Positions 1 to 10,031 of a stretch of DNA of 64,000 nt are shown piece by piece. Every line of letters starts with the position of its first letter. Position 1 is the stretch's first letter. Source of the stretch: Ensifer adhaerens. GTDB lineage: Bacteria; Pseudomonadota; Alphaproteobacteria; Rhizobiales; Rhizobiaceae. The stretch spans positions 1-64,000 of the forward strand of contig NZ_LGAP01000001.1 of the NCBI RefSeq assembly GCF_001270265.1, read 5' to 3'. The notes beneath the pieces are model-generated. The model was given only the letters and a program-made list of their open reading frames with translations, searched no databases and was not told the DNA's origin. The position numbers and the translations under genes were made by a program.

Positions 1-55
1 GCGATATCCGCTCCCACTGCTCGTCCCGAAGGATCAGACGATCCAAAACACCCAT
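1..55 (-). mobile_element. 5' end of an IS5-family transposase gene (partial)
   Basis: Read on the minus strand, an ATG at 55-53 opens a frame that runs off the left edge and encodes MGVLDRLILRDEQWERIS. The DEQWERI motif close to the N-terminus is typical of the DUF4096-type start of IS5-family transposases. Only about 18 codons are inside the window, so completeness, family subgroup and the outer inverted repeat cannot be judged. The element end should lie to the right of position 55, upstream of the feuN-like gene. I could not fix the inverted repeat without the other end. Confidence 0.7.
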
Positions 56-333
56 GACTGCCTCCAAAAGACAGTCTTGAATCTGATTTGCTCACCCTTG
101 GAAAGCCCAAGAGTCCACACGACCTAGCGCTCAGTACGGGCGCTTGCCAGGAGATGGTTTTCTGCCGTTGGCTTTTGCCGTCGAGGAATCGTTGCAATCT
201 GCGGTCGGGTCACAGTGAATGTGTGCCTTCACTGATTGCTGTTCGCCGGGCTGGGCGGCCGACATTCATTTGCCATTCAGCCTCTATCGGTTATTGCTTT
301 TGCCATGATGCTTCCCAAGTTGAAAGTGCGTTC

Positions 334-588
334 ATGTCTTCACCAGTGATCATCGCCGCGCTTGCCGCAGGCCTTGCGGGATTTGCTCCGCCTGAGATCA
401 GCGTACCGTTGGACTCTGTCGTCCGTGTGGCCGGCGATTGCAGCGCGGCTGCTCAGCAAGTCGTTTCGGAGACCGGCGGCGAGTTGCTGTCGGCACAACC
501 GACGTCCGATGGCCAGTGCGTGATCACGGTACTCGTGCCGGGCAATGGTGGACGACCGAAGAAGGTGACCGTAAGGGTGCCGATGTAA
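334..588 (+). CDS. feuN: Small exported protein upstream of feuPQ, probable FeuN
   Basis: This 84-residue protein has a hydrophobic N-terminus (residues 1-20, MSSPVIIAALAAGLAGFAPP) that looks like a signal peptide. Two cysteines follow (residues 36 and 62), and the C-terminus is basic. It ends 42 bp before feuP and is co-oriented. In Sinorhizobium a small periplasmic protein encoded just before feuP (FeuN) restrains the FeuQ kinase. Position, size and export signal fit that gene, but I infer identity from context and not from alignment. The frame is open upstream to position 88; I chose the ATG at 334 because it places the signal peptide at the N-terminus. Confidence 0.62.
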   Translation: MSSPVIIAALAAGLAGFAPPEISVPLDSVVRVAGDCSAAAQQVVSETGGELLSAQPTSDGQCVITVLVPGNGGRPKKVTVRVPM

Positions 589-630
589 TTCGCTCGTGAA
601 GACGCTGCGAAAGAGGGGAAGTGGTTACGA

Positions 631-1302
631 ATGCGCATTCTGATAGTCGAGGACGACGTCAACCTGAACCGGCAGCTCGCCGAAGTGCTGAAGGAGGCTG
701 GCTACGTCGTCGATCAGGCCTATGACGGCGAGGAAGGGCACTATCTCGGCGATGCTGAGCCCTATGATGCCGTGATCCTCGACATCGGCCTGCCCGAGAT
801 GGATGGCATCACGGTTCTTGAAAAATGGCGCGGTGGCGGCAAGACCATGCCGGTCCTGATCCTGACGGCGCGTGATCGCTGGAGCGACAAGGTGGCCGGC
901 ATCGATGCCGGAGCCGACGATTATGTCGCCAAGCCGTTCCACGTCGAAGAAGTGCTTGCCCGCATCCGCGCGCTGATCCGTCGGGCGGCGGGCCACGCAA
1001 GCTCGGAAATCGTCTGCGGCCCGGTGCGGCTCGACACCAAGGGATCGAAGGCAACCGTCGACGGGACGGCGCTGAAGCTGACGTCGCACGAGTTCCGGCT
1101 CCTCTCCTATCTCATGCACCACATGGGCCAGGTCGTATCGCGAACGGAACTGGTCGAGCATATGTACGACCAGGACTTCGATCGCGATTCCAACACGATC
1201 GAAGTCTTCGTCGGTCGGTTGCGCAAGAAGATCGGCAACGACCTGATCGAGACGGTGCGGGGCCTGGGATACCGCATGCAAGCACCCGGCAATGGCAATT
1301 AG
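631..1302 (+). CDS. feuP: OmpR-family response regulator FeuP
   Basis: This 223-residue regulator has an N-terminal receiver (acidic pocket near residues 8-9, phospho-acceptor Asp51 in ILDIGLPEMDG, conserved Lys in the AKPFH loop). A C-terminal winged helix follows from about residue 125 (TSHEFRLLSYLMHHMGQVVSR). In Sinorhizobium FeuPQ controls genes including ndvA, the cyclic beta-glucan exporter, in osmoadaptation and symbiosis. The gene overlaps feuQ by 11 bp, so the two are probably translationally coupled. The sequence is intact and its length is typical. FeuP is preferred over other OmpR regulators because of the PhoQ-type partner kinase and the small exported protein upstream. Confidence 0.85.
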   Translation: MRILIVEDDVNLNRQLAEVLKEAGYVVDQAYDGEEGHYLGDAEPYDAVILDIGLPEMDGITVLEKWRGGGKTMPVLILTARDRWSDKVAGIDAGADDYVAKPFHVEEVLARIRALIRRAAGHASSEIVCGPVRLDTKGSKATVDGTALKLTSHEFRLLSYLMHHMGQVVSRTELVEHMYDQDFDRDSNTIEVFVGRLRKKIGNDLIETVRGLGYRMQAPGNGN

Positions 1303-2677
1303 ATCTCTCACGGCCCGAGTATTGGCGGTTTCGACCGTCTGGGCCGTCGTCGCCCTGGTGGTGATCGGGGTGGTCATTTCGGCTCTCTATCGGCAGGGAT
1401 CGGAGCGCGGCTTCAAGGACCTCCTGCGCGCCCAGCTTTTCAACGTCGTCAACTCGATCTCGGTCAATGAGAAGACGGTGCTCGCCGGCAGTCCCCAGCT
1501 CGGCGACCTGCGCTTCTCCCAGCCGCAGACCGGCTGGTACTGGATCGTCGATCCGATCGGCGAGTTCGATACGCCGCCGTTGATCTCGACCTCACTCGGC
1601 AATGCCAAGCTGCCGATCGCGAGCGTCGACGAAGTGCCCTTCGATACCGGCTATGTCCGCTTCTACACCACCAAGGACCCCTTCGGGAATGAGGTCGAAG
1701 TGGCCGAGACCGAAGTCGTTCTCGATATTCAGGGCCACACCGCCCGTTTCCGCGTTGCCGGCAATCGCGACGTGCTGGAGGCCGACGTCAATCGCTTCAC
1801 CCGCAATCTGACGATCGCGCTTTCCATCTTCGGCCTCGGCGGCCTCGGGATGAACGCGCTGACCATTCTCTTTGGTCTGAGGCCCCTCGATCAGGTCCGC
1901 CGCTCGCTGGAGAAGATCCGCGCCGGCGAAAGCGAAAGGCTCGACGGCGCCTTTCCGCGCGAGATCCAGCCGCTTGCAAACGAGGTGAATGCGCTGATCG
2001 ACAGCAACCGGCGCATCGTCGAGCGCGCGCGCATGCAGGTCGGCAATCTCGCGCACTCGCTGAAAACGCCGATCGCCGTCCTCCTCAACGAGGCCCGCGT
2101 GCTTGAGGCGTCGCACGGCGAACTCGTACGGACCCAGGCCGATGCGATGCAGATGCAGGTCCAATCCTATCTGAGCCGCGCGCGGATCGCTGCTCAGCGC
2201 GAATCCGTTCTCGCCCGCACGGAAGCGCAGCCGGCGCTCGAGCGGCTGGTCCGCGTGATGCGCAAGCTCAATCCGGAAAAAGAGGTTCATCTATCGATCA
2301 ACCCGCCGGGTCTGGTGCTTGCGATGGAGCTGCAGGATGTCGAGGAAACCGTCGGAAACCTGCTTGAAAACGCTGCCCGCCATGCCAAGGGCGAGGTCTG
2401 GCTGAATGTTCGTCCGGCTACGAACGAAGAGCACGCCAAGGAAACCGGGCGGCAATGGATCGTCCTCGACGTGGACGACGACGGAGCAGGCCTCGATCCC
2501 GATCAGATCGCGCTGGCGATGAAACGCGGCAAGCGGCTTGATGAAAGCAAGCCCGGAACAGGTCTTGGGCTGTCGATCGTCAGTGAAATTGTACGGGAAT
2601 ATCAGGGCACTCTGACGCTGTCGCGTCGCGACGAGGGCGGATTGCGGGCCGAGCTGGTGCTGCCGGCTGCGGTTTAG
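1292..2677 (+). CDS. feuQ: Sensor histidine kinase FeuQ
   Basis: This 461-residue inner-membrane kinase has TM1 at about residues 8-30, a periplasmic sensor domain of roughly 140 residues, TM2 near 175-195 and a HAMP-like linker. The H-box is of the PhoQ type (NLAHSLKTPIAVLLNEAR). The ATPase part carries an N-box (NLLENAARHAK) and G-boxes (DDDGAGLD, GTGLGLSI). It is the cognate kinase of FeuP, whose gene it overlaps. In the family the periplasmic domain receives the inhibitory FeuN signal; that role is known from Sinorhizobium and is not visible here. Confidence 0.85.
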   Translation: MAIRSLTARVLAVSTVWAVVALVVIGVVISALYRQGSERGFKDLLRAQLFNVVNSISVNEKTVLAGSPQLGDLRFSQPQTGWYWIVDPIGEFDTPPLISTSLGNAKLPIASVDEVPFDTGYVRFYTTKDPFGNEVEVAETEVVLDIQGHTARFRVAGNRDVLEADVNRFTRNLTIALSIFGLGGLGMNALTILFGLRPLDQVRRSLEKIRAGESERLDGAFPREIQPLANEVNALIDSNRRIVERARMQVGNLAHSLKTPIAVLLNEARVLEASHGELVRTQADAMQMQVQSYLSRARIAAQRESVLARTEAQPALERLVRVMRKLNPEKEVHLSINPPGLVLAMELQDVEETVGNLLENAARHAKGEVWLNVRPATNEEHAKETGRQWIVLDVDDDGAGLDPDQIALAMKRGKRLDESKPGTGLGLSIVSEIVREYQGTLTLSRRDEGGLRAELVLPAAV

Positions 2678-2844
2678 GTGTCACACTGAGGCGCGAAAGT
2701 ATCGTGTCGGCGGCCCTTCCGGTTGCCTCTGCCAACAGGGGATGCCAAAAGAAAATCAAAGGGAAGTCTCGGCTCCGCCGGTCGGCGCATTCGGAGCCCC
2801 GCAGTAGAGAGTACATGTCGCGGATCATGAGGAACCAGGCAGAA

Positions 2845-3288
2845 ATGACACGAACTATTGTCGTCAGCGGCAGGATCGCGGTGATCGCGTCGGCGGTGGC
2901 TCTTGCCGGCTGCAGCACTACCTCGGGCGGGCAGACCGCGGCGGCGGGGCTGGGCGCCACTGCGACCCGCAGCGTGTCTTCGACGACGTACATCGCGGCC
3001 CTCCAGGGTGGCGTTATCGGTCGGCTCAGCAATCTTGATATCGGAACGTCGGACCGCCAGCGTGCGCTTGAGGCCGAGTACCGTGCGCTGGAGGCTGCTC
3101 CGGGCGGTCAGCCGGTCAACTGGCAAGGGCGCAGCGTCACCGGTTCGGTCGTCGCCGCCGCGCCTTATCAGGTCGGTTCGCAGAATTGCCGCCAGTACAG
3201 CCACACCGTGACCGTCAAGGGACAGCCGACCACTGCGCGGGGTGCCGCCTGCCGGAATTCCGATGGCAGCTGGACGCCGCTCAGCTGA
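2845..3288 (+). CDS. Putative outer-membrane lipoprotein, 17-kDa surface-antigen-like
   Basis: The N-terminus MTRTIVVSGRIAVIASAVALAGC ends in a clear lipobox (LAGC), so the mature protein should start at that cysteine and be lipid-anchored. The rest holds a short glycine-rich stretch and a C-terminal Cys-containing domain (GSQNCRQYSHTVTV, then RGAACRNSDGSW) resembling the C-terminus of rickettsial 17-kDa-antigen-type surface proteins. I chose the ATG at 2845 because it gives the best signal peptide; in-frame ATGs at 2815 and 2827 are alternatives. It follows feuQ by 167 bp and may be a separate unit. The exact function is unknown. Confidence 0.6.
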   Translation: MTRTIVVSGRIAVIASAVALAGCSTTSGGQTAAAGLGATATRSVSSTTYIAALQGGVIGRLSNLDIGTSDRQRALEAEYRALEAAPGGQPVNWQGRSVTGSVVAAAPYQVGSQNCRQYSHTVTVKGQPTTARGAACRNSDGSWTPLS

Positions 3289-3379
3289 CCGGATTTCCGG
3301 TTGCGGCGAAACGCCTCAAATCTCCGTCATCGCAGGTTTTCGAGTTGGAATGGCATGGGTGCCATAGTATTGAGCATCC

Positions 3380-4528
3380 ATGTTGTTCTGGATCCTCGTC
3401 GCCACGCTGACGGCGGCTGTAGCCGTCATGCTCATCCTCCCGCTCTTGCGGGCGGCAGCGCCCGCATCGTCTCCCCATAGTCATGATATCGAAGTCTATC
3501 GCGACCAGCTCGACGAGCTGACGCGCGATCAGGAGAGCGGCTTGATCAGCGGCGACGATGCCGAGCTCGCCCGAGCCGAGGTCGCCCGGCGACTGCTTGC
3601 AGCCGGCGAGATCGACCGTGCCGCAGAGCCCGTCGCAACGACGCGCCGCGGCGTCAACATCGTGGCGCAGGCCTTCGTGCTGCTCTGTCTTCCCGCCATC
3701 GGGCTCTGTCTTTACCTGTTCACAGGCAGCCCAGGTGTTCCGGCGCAACCGCTGGCGGCACGCCTTGCCGATCCCGGCGCCGATATCAACATTCTGATTG
3801 CCCGCGCCGAAAACCACCTGGCGCAGAACCCGAATGATGGTGCCGGCTGGGACGTGCTTGCGCCGATCTACATGCGCAACGGTCGCGTCGAGGAGGCGGT
3901 CGCCGCCTATGACAGCGCCGTGCGCCTGCTCGGGCCGACGCCGGCGCGGCTGGGTGGCTATGCAGAGGCGCTGATCACGCTGTCGGGCGGACTGGTGACC
4001 ACCGAGGCACAGTCGGCCCTGCGCAGATCCCTCGCCATCGATCCGAACGATCCGCGTTCCGAATTCTATCTTGCCCTCGGCCTGAAGCAGGAAGGCAAGA
4101 AGGATGAGGCACTGGCGGCCTTCAACAGGCTCGTCGCCCGTTCTCCGGCGGATGCGCCGTGGGTGCCGCTGGTCAAGCAGCACGTGGCCGAGCTTTCGGG
4201 TGGCGCTGCCGGAAATGTTGCGGGTGCGGCACCGGGAAATCCGAGCGCGGACGATATCGCCGCCGCGCAGGATATGAGCGCCGGCGACCGCCAGGAGATG
4301 ATCCGTGGCATGGTCGAGAGCTTGGCGAGCCGTCTCAAGGAGGATCCCGCCAACGCCGAAGGCTGGGCGCGGTTGATCCGCTCGCATGTTGTGCTTGATC
4401 AAAGAGATCAGGCGGCTGCCGCCCTAAAGGAAAGTCAGAAAACCTTCCCGGCGGACGGCGAGCAGGGGAAACAGCTGCTTGCGCTCGCCCGTGAACTCGG
4501 GATCGCGACGGACGGAGAGACGCAATGA
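3380..4528 (+). CDS. cycH: Cytochrome c maturation protein CycH (CcmI)
   Basis: This 382-residue membrane protein is the apocytochrome c chaperone that delivers unfolded apocytochrome to the CcmF/H heme ligation complex. It has TM1 at residues 1-22, a cytoplasmic segment with the CcmI-type sequence [16 protein letters not shown]2 near residues 92-115, and a periplasmic TPR region (for example [20 protein letters not shown], repeated around residues 205 and 315). It is the first gene of cycHJKL; its stop overlaps the cycJ start (ATGA). The start at 3380 puts the first membrane helix at the N-terminus, as in the family. Confidence 0.92.
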   Translation: MLFWILVATLTAAVAVMLILPLLRAAAPASSPHSHDIEVYRDQLDELTRDQESGLISGDDAELARAEVARRLLAAGEIDRAAEPVATTRRGVNIVAQAFVLLCLPAIGLCLYLFTGSPGVPAQPLAARLADPGADINILIARAENHLAQNPNDGAGWDVLAPIYMRNGRVEEAVAAYDSAVRLLGPTPARLGGYAEALITLSGGLVTTEAQSALRRSLAIDPNDPRSEFYLALGLKQEGKKDEALAAFNRLVARSPADAPWVPLVKQHVAELSGGAAGNVAGAAPGNPSADDIAAAQDMSAGDRQEMIRGMVESLASRLKEDPANAEGWARLIRSHVVLDQRDQAAAALKESQKTFPADGEQGKQLLALARELGIATDGETQ

Positions 4529-4977
4529 CGCGCAAACAGAAGCGCCTGGCGATCATCGGCGGCGGCGTTGGCTTTCTGACGATGGCCATCCTCCTGGTGA
4601 TGTTCGCCTTCAGTCAGGCGATCGCCTATTTCTACGTGCCGAGCGACCTCGCCAAGGCCGACGTGCCGCCGGGAACGCGCATCCGCTTGGGCGGCCTGGT
4701 TGAGGCCGGTTCGGTCAAGCGCGGCGACGGCAAGACGGTGACGTTTACCGTCACCGATACGCTGGGCCAGGTGCCGGTGACCTATACCGGCATCCTGCCG
4801 GACCTGTTCCGCGAAGGGCAGGGCGTGGTCACCGAAGGCACGTTCGTTGCCGGCAGCTCCGTCTTCGTTGCAGATTCCGTGCTTGCCAAGCATGATGAGA
4901 CCTATATGCCCAAGGATGTCGCCGACCGCTTGAAGGCGCAGGGTGTCGAACTCAGCGGGAAGGAAACCGTTCGATGA
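4525..4977 (+). CDS. cycJ: Heme chaperone CycJ (CcmE)
   Basis: This 150-residue periplasmic heme chaperone has a short cytoplasmic tail ([14 protein letters not shown]), one TM helix at about residues 9-33 and an OB-fold domain. The signature [10 protein letters not shown] supplies the His that binds heme covalently and the downstream Tyr. It takes heme from CcmC and passes it to the CcmF/H ligase. Both ends overlap the neighbouring genes by 4 bp (ATGA), so the operon is tightly coupled. No irregularity is visible. Confidence 0.94.
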   Translation: MTRKQKRLAIIGGGVGFLTMAILLVMFAFSQAIAYFYVPSDLAKADVPPGTRIRLGGLVEAGSVKRGDGKTVTFTVTDTLGQVPVTYTGILPDLFREGQGVVTEGTFVAGSSVFVADSVLAKHDETYMPKDVADRLKAQGVELSGKETVR

Positions 4978-6962
4978 TCATCGAACTTGGACATTATGCG
5001 CTGGTTCTGGCGCTGGCGACCGCCTTCGTGCAGGCGGCCTTGCCGATTCTCGGCGCCAGGCTCAACGATCGCGCCCTGATGGAGCTCGCCTCCAGCGCGG
5101 CTGTTGCCTGCTTCCTGCTTGTCGCCTTCGCCTTCGCGGTTCTGACCTTTGCCTATGTGACGTCGGATTTCTCGGTCCGAAACGTCTGGGAAAATTCGCA
5201 CTCGCTGAAGCCGCTGATCTACAAGATCTCCGGCGTGTGGGGGAACCATGAAGGATCGATGCTGCTCTGGCTCTTGATCCTGGTATTCTTTTCGGCGCTG
5301 GTCGCCACCTTCGGCCGCAATCTGCCGGAAACGCTGAAGGCGAACGTGCTCGCCGTCCAGGCCTGGATTGCCGTGGCGTTCACGCTGTTCATCCTCCTGA
5401 CCTCCAACCCTTTTGCCCGCCTGATTCCGGCGCCGGGCGAGGGCAAGGACTTGAACCCGATCCTGCAGGACGTCGGCCTCGCCATCCATCCGCCCTTGCT
5501 TTATCTGGGCTATGTCGGCTTTTCCGTCTGCTTCTCCTTCGCCATCGCCGCCCTGATTGAAGGGCGCATCGACGCGGCCTGGGCGCGCTGGGTCCGCCCC
5601 TGGACCCTTGCCGCCTGGACATTCCTGACGGCAGGCATCTCGATGGGCTCCTATTGGGCCTATTACGAGCTTGGCTGGGGTGGCTGGTGGTTCTGGGATC
5701 CGGTCGAAAACGCCTCCTTCATGCCTTGGCTTGCCGGTACTGCGCTGCTGCACTCCGCCCTGGTCATGGAGAAGCGCGAGGCGTTGAAGATCTGGACCGT
5801 GCTGCTCGCGATCATGACCTTCTCGCTGTCGCTGCTCGGCACCTTCCTGGTCCGCTCCGGCGTGCTGACCTCGGTTCATGCCTTTGCCACCGACCCGACG
5901 CGCGGCATCTTTATCCTCGCCATCCTCGTCTTCTTCATCGGCGGCGCCTTTTCGCTGTTTGCCTTCCGCGCATCGCGGCTGAAAGCCGGCGGCATCTTCG
6001 CGCCGATCTCGCGGGAAGGGGCTCTTGTCTTCAACAACCTCATCCTGACGACGGCGACCGCGACCGTGCTGACCGGCACGCTCTATCCGCTGGTGCTCGA
6101 AGCGTTGACTGGTGACAAGATTTCGGTTGGGCCGCCCTTTTTCAACATGACCTTCGGGCTGTTGATGCTGCCGCTTCTGTTTGCGGTGCCCTTCGGACCG
6201 CTGCTTGCGTGGAAGCGCGGTGATCTCATGGGCGTTGCCCAGCGGCTGTTTGCGGCGGTTGCCGTCGGCCTCGTCGTCGGCAGCGGCTATTATTACGCCA
6301 TGAACGGCGGGCCTATCCTGGCCCTGTTCGGCATTGCGCTGGGCGTCTATATGATCGGCGGCTCGCTGACGGATCTGGCGCTGCGATCGGGGCTCGGCAA
6401 GGTTGCGGGCAACGTCGCCTGGAGGCGGTTCTCCGGCTTGCCGCGCTCGGCCTTCGGCACCGCCCTTGCGCATATCGGTCTTGGCGTCACGCTGATCGGC
6501 ATCGTCGCGGTCACCGCTTTCGAGACCGAGACCGTCGTCGAGATGAAGCCGGGCATGACGGTGGACGCCGGAGGCTACACCCTGCGCTTCGACGGCATGC
6601 GCAATGGCAGTGGCCCGAACTACTCCGAGGAATCGGGGCATTTCACCATCAGCAGCGGTGGCGTCGTCGTCACCGACATCTGGTCGTCGAAGCGGCTGTA
6701 CCAGGCCCGGCGCATGCCGACGACGGAAGCCGGCATTCGCACGTTCGGCCTGAGCCAGCTCTATGTCTCTCTTGGTGACCAGATCAGCGAAGGCGGCATT
6801 GTCGTGCGCATCTGGTGGAAACCGATGATCCTGTGCATCTGGGGCGGAACACTGTTCATGATGGCAGGTGGTTTCGTCTCGCTCAGCGACCGCCGCCTGC
6901 GCGTCGGTGCGCCGACGCGCGCCAAGCGGCCGAAGACGATCCCGGTGGGGGCGGCCGAATGA
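4974..6962 (+). CDS. cycK: Heme lyase subunit CycK (CcmF)
   Basis: This 662-residue polytopic membrane protein is the core of the heme-apocytochrome c synthetase. The tryptophan-rich WWD motif ([14 protein letters not shown]) lies near residue 235 and marks the heme-handling site. About 14-15 hydrophobic helices are visible, with a periplasmic domain near the C-terminus (about residues 520-610) before the last helix. It lies between cycJ and cycL with ATGA overlaps at both ends. Length and motif agree with rhizobial CycK. Confidence 0.95.
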   Translation: MIIELGHYALVLALATAFVQAALPILGARLNDRALMELASSAAVACFLLVAFAFAVLTFAYVTSDFSVRNVWENSHSLKPLIYKISGVWGNHEGSMLLWLLILVFFSALVATFGRNLPETLKANVLAVQAWIAVAFTLFILLTSNPFARLIPAPGEGKDLNPILQDVGLAIHPPLLYLGYVGFSVCFSFAIAALIEGRIDAAWARWVRPWTLAAWTFLTAGISMGSYWAYYELGWGGWWFWDPVENASFMPWLAGTALLHSALVMEKREALKIWTVLLAIMTFSLSLLGTFLVRSGVLTSVHAFATDPTRGIFILAILVFFIGGAFSLFAFRASRLKAGGIFAPISREGALVFNNLILTTATATVLTGTLYPLVLEALTGDKISVGPPFFNMTFGLLMLPLLFAVPFGPLLAWKRGDLMGVAQRLFAAVAVGLVVGSGYYYAMNGGPILALFGIALGVYMIGGSLTDLALRSGLGKVAGNVAWRRFSGLPRSAFGTALAHIGLGVTLIGIVAVTAFETETVVEMKPGMTVDAGGYTLRFDGMRNGSGPNYSEESGHFTISSGGVVVTDIWSSKRLYQARRMPTTEAGIRTFGLSQLYVSLGDQISEGGIVVRIWWKPMILCIWGGTLFMMAGGFVSLSDRRLRVGAPTRAKRPKTIPVGAAE

Positions 6963-7414
6963 ACCGTTTGCTGCTTGCGCTCTTTTTGTTTCTGGCGCCG
7001 CTCGGTTCGGCCTTCGCGGTCAATCCTGATGAGGTCTTGCCCGATCCGGCGCTTGAGGCGCGGGCACGGGCGATCTCTGCCGAGCTTCGCTGCATGGTCT
7101 GCCAGAACCAGTCGATCGACGATTCCAATGCCGAACTTGCCAAGGATCTCAGGGTTCTGGTGCGCGAACGGCTGGCAAATGGCGACAGCGACGAGGCGGT
7201 GATCGACTATGTCGTCTCGCGCTATGGCGAGTTCGTGCTACTGAAACCACGGTTCGGAACCAAGACGATGATCCTGTGGGGTATGCCGGTCCTGCTTCTG
7301 CTGGTCGGTGTGGTGACCTTGCTGGTGGCGGCACTCAGGCGCGGCCGTCAATCGCGCGGCACGCCGCTTTCCGACGACGAGAAGGAAAAGCTGAAGAAGC
7401 TGCTTCAGCCCTAG
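6959..7414 (+). CDS. cycL: Cytochrome c maturation thioredoxin-like CycL (CcmH)
   Basis: This 151-residue protein has a cleavable signal peptide ([20 protein letters not shown]), the CcmH signature [19 protein letters not shown] with the redox CxxC pair, and a C-terminal TM helix (about residues 102-122). It keeps the CXXCH cysteines of apocytochrome c reduced before heme attachment. The start ATG at 6959 overlaps the cycK stop, as at the other junctions of the operon. An open frame extends upstream inside cycK, but only this start yields the signal peptide. Confidence 0.94.
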   Translation: MNRLLLALFLFLAPLGSAFAVNPDEVLPDPALEARARAISAELRCMVCQNQSIDDSNAELAKDLRVLVRERLANGDSDEAVIDYVVSRYGEFVLLKPRFGTKTMILWGMPVLLLLVGVVTLLVAALRRGRQSRGTPLSDDEKEKLKKLLQP

Positions 7415-7633
7415 AACCGACCGGATAGCGCGCCATCGCCGGCGGCCTTCGCCAACATTACCAAAAATTCATCTTCCGGACAGAACTCAGTAAGGTCCCA
7501 TCCGTTACATCTTTCGTCATCGGCTGTTCCTCCAGTCAGCCAACAGCGAGATCGCCACCCCCGCGGCGGTTCTCGAAATCACGATGTCGAAGCTGCTTGT
7601 CCGCGGCTTCAAGGAAGAGAAAAGGCAAAACGG

Positions 7634-9193
7634 ATGTTTACGACCAAATTCCTGCGTCCCTCCCTCAAGACTGTCCTGAAGACCTCGACGGTTGCGGGTC
7701 TTGCGGCCGTCATGCTGACCTCCGGTCTGCCGGCAACGATCACCCAATCCTTCGCCGAAGCCGTCAAGGTCGATGCGCCCTCGGTGCCGAGCTTTGCCAA
7801 TGTCGTCGACGCCGTTTCCCCGGCCGTCGTCTCCGTCCGCGTTCAGTCGCGCGCCAACCCCGTTTCCGACGACAGCAGTGGCTTTACTTTCGATTTCGGC
7901 GGCCGCGGTCTTGACGAGCTGCCGGATGATCACCCGCTGAAGCGCTTCTTCAAGGAATTCGGCGGACCGCGTGGCGATGATCGCGCCGAACGCGGCCCCG
8001 GCCGTCGCGGCCCGCACGGCGAAGGCCGCCTGCGTCCGACCTCGCAAGGGTCCGGCTTCTTCATCTCCGAAGACGGCTATCTCGTCACCAACAACCACGT
8101 GGTTTCCGACGGTTCGGCTTTTACGGTGATCCTCAACGATGGCACCGAGCTTGACGCCAAGCTGATCGGCAAGGACAGCCGCACCGACCTCGCTGTGCTC
8201 AAGGTCGATGACAAGCGCAAGTTCACCTATGTCACCTGGGCTGACGACAACAAGGTACGCGTCGGCGACTGGGTGGTTGCCGTCGGTAACCCGTTCGGCC
8301 TCGGTGGCACCGTGACATCCGGCATCATCTCGGCCCGCGGCCGCGACATCGGCTCCGGCCCCTATGACGATTATCTGCAGGTCGACGCAGCCGTGAACCG
8401 CGGCAACTCGGGCGGCCCGACCTTCAACCTCTCGGGTGAAGTGGTCGGCATCAACACCGCGATCTTCTCGCCGTCGGGCGGCAATGTCGGCATCGCCTTC
8501 GCGATTCCGGCATCCGTCGCCAAAGATGTCGTTGCTGACCTGATCAAGGATGGCTCGGTATCGCGCGGTTGGCTCGGCGTTCAGATCCAGCCGGTGAGCA
8601 AAGACATCGCTGAATCGCTCGGTCTGTCCGAAGCAAACGGCGCGCTCGTCGTCGAACCGCAGGCCGGCTCGCCGGGCGAAAAGGCCGGCATCAAGAAGGG
8701 CGATGTCGTTACCGCACTCAACGGCGACACGATCAAGGATCCGCGCGATCTCGCCCGCAAGGTAGCCGGCATGCGCCCGGGCACCACGGTGGATGTCACG
8801 TTGTGGCGCAACGGCAAGTCTGAAACCGTCAAGCTCGAGATCGGCACGCTGCCGAAAGATGACAAGGAAGCGGCCAAGGATCAGGGCACCCAGCCCGAGG
8901 AAACGCAGCCGTCGAGCGAACAGGCCCTGGCCGACCTCGGTATGACGGTTGTCCCTTCCGATGACGGCAAGGGCGTGACGATTGCCTCGGTGGACGAAGA
9001 TTCGGATGCCAGCGATCGTGGCCTGAAGCAGGGCGAGAAGATCGTCTCCGTCAACAATCAGGAAGTGAAGTCGGCGGACGACATCCTCAAGGTGATCAAC
9101 CTTGCCAAGAAGGACGGCCGCAGCAAGGCGCTCTTCCAGATCGAAGCCGAGAACGGCAGCCGTTTCGTGGCGCTTCCCATCGACCAGGGTTGA
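7634..9193 (+). CDS. degP: Periplasmic serine protease/chaperone DegP (HtrA family, DegP1 type)
   Basis: This 519-residue protein begins with a long signal region (residues about 1-42, ending SFAEA) followed by a trypsin-like protease domain. The catalytic triad is visible: His near residue 155 (NNHVVSDG), Asp near 184 (RTDLAVLKVD) and Ser near 258 (GNSGGPTFN). Two PDZ domains follow (about 290-385 and 425-515). It degrades or refolds misfolded envelope proteins. It lies 219 bp after cycL, the same neighbourhood as degP1 in Sinorhizobium. No sigma-32 or envelope-stress promoter could be assigned with confidence. Confidence 0.93.
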   Translation: MFTTKFLRPSLKTVLKTSTVAGLAAVMLTSGLPATITQSFAEAVKVDAPSVPSFANVVDAVSPAVVSVRVQSRANPVSDDSSGFTFDFGGRGLDELPDDHPLKRFFKEFGGPRGDDRAERGPGRRGPHGEGRLRPTSQGSGFFISEDGYLVTNNHVVSDGSAFTVILNDGTELDAKLIGKDSRTDLAVLKVDDKRKFTYVTWADDNKVRVGDWVVAVGNPFGLGGTVTSGIISARGRDIGSGPYDDYLQVDAAVNRGNSGGPTFNLSGEVVGINTAIFSPSGGNVGIAFAIPASVAKDVVADLIKDGSVSRGWLGVQIQPVSKDIAESLGLSEANGALVVEPQAGSPGEKAGIKKGDVVTALNGDTIKDPRDLARKVAGMRPGTTVDVTLWRNGKSETVKLEIGTLPKDDKEAAKDQGTQPEETQPSSEQALADLGMTVVPSDDGKGVTIASVDEDSDASDRGLKQGEKIVSVNNQEVKSADDILKVINLAKKDGRSKALFQIEAENGSRFVALPIDQG

Positions 9194-9218
9194 TCGCGGC
9201 AGCGAATGAATGACCAGG

Positions 9219-9249
9219 GCGCCGCGACATCTGATCGATTTCGCGGCGC
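9219..9249 (+). terminator. Hairpin after degP
   Basis: A perfect 9-bp inverted repeat (GCGCCGCGA at 9219-9227, TCGCGGCGC at 9241-9249) lies 25 bp after the degP stop. There is no clear T-run, so it may be a weak or Rho-assisted terminator, or a 3'-end stabilising hairpin, between degP and the following regulator gene. Confidence 0.45.
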
Positions 9250-9329
9250 TCGCCGTTTGGGGCGAAGTGATCGCCATGCCGGTTGTCGGAGAGACCGAAA
9301 CCGGTTGAGACAGACAGGGGTCCGGGACT

Positions 9330-10031
9330 ATGGTCACGCGTATGAAGATTCTTATTATTGAAGACGATATCGAGGCAGCCGCCTATCTCGCAAAGGCGTT
9401 CCGCGAGGCTGGCATTGTCTGCGACCATGCCAGCGACGGCGAAAGCGGCCTCTTCATGGCCAGTGAAAACAGCTACGACGTTCTCGTGGTCGACCGCATG
9501 TTGCCGCGCCGCGATGGCCTGTCGGTAATCTCGGAACTGCGCCGCAAGGATATCCACACACCGGTGCTCATTCTGTCGGCGCTCGGCCAGGTCGACGACC
9601 GGGTGACGGGCCTGCGCGCCGGTGGCGATGACTATCTGCCGAAACCCTATGCCTTCAGCGAGCTTCTCGCCCGTGTCGAAGTACTCGGCCGCCGCAAGGG
9701 TACGCCGGAACAGGACATGGTCTATCGGGTCGGCGACCTCGAACTCGACCGCCTGTCGCATTCGGTTCGCCGCCAGGGCAAGGAAATCCCGCTGCAGCCG
9801 CGCGAATTCCGGCTCCTCGAATATCTCATGAAAAATGCTGGTCAGGTCGTGACCCGCACGATGCTGCTCGAAAACGTCTGGGACTATCACTTCGACCCGC
9901 AGACCAATGTGATCGACGTGCATGTCTCGCGGTTGCGCTCAAAGATCGAGAAGGACTTCGATCTGCCGCTGCTTCGCACAGTGCGCGGCGCCGGCTATAT
10001 GATCAAGGACGACCGGACCGCCGGCGCATGA
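9330..10031 (+). CDS. OmpR-family response regulator downstream of degP
   Basis: This 233-residue regulator has a receiver domain (acidic EDD, phospho-acceptor Asp in VVDRMLPRRDG, Lys in PKPYAFSE) and an OmpR/PhoB winged helix (QPREFRLLEYLMKNAGQVVTR). The ATG at 9330 has an AGGGG Shine-Dalgarno-like stretch 9 bp upstream; the ATG at 9342 (MKILIIEDD) would give the more typical N-terminus and is an alternative. It overlaps the following kinase gene by 4 bp, so the two form an operon. Target genes are unknown; the position next to degP suggests envelope sensing, which is inference. Confidence 0.88.
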   Translation: MVTRMKILIIEDDIEAAAYLAKAFREAGIVCDHASDGESGLFMASENSYDVLVVDRMLPRRDGLSVISELRRKDIHTPVLILSALGQVDDRVTGLRAGGDDYLPKPYAFSELLARVEVLGRRKGTPEQDMVYRVGDLELDRLSHSVRRQGKEIPLQPREFRLLEYLMKNAGQVVTRTMLLENVWDYHFDPQTNVIDVHVSRLRSKIEKDFDLPLLRTVRGAGYMIKDDRTAGA

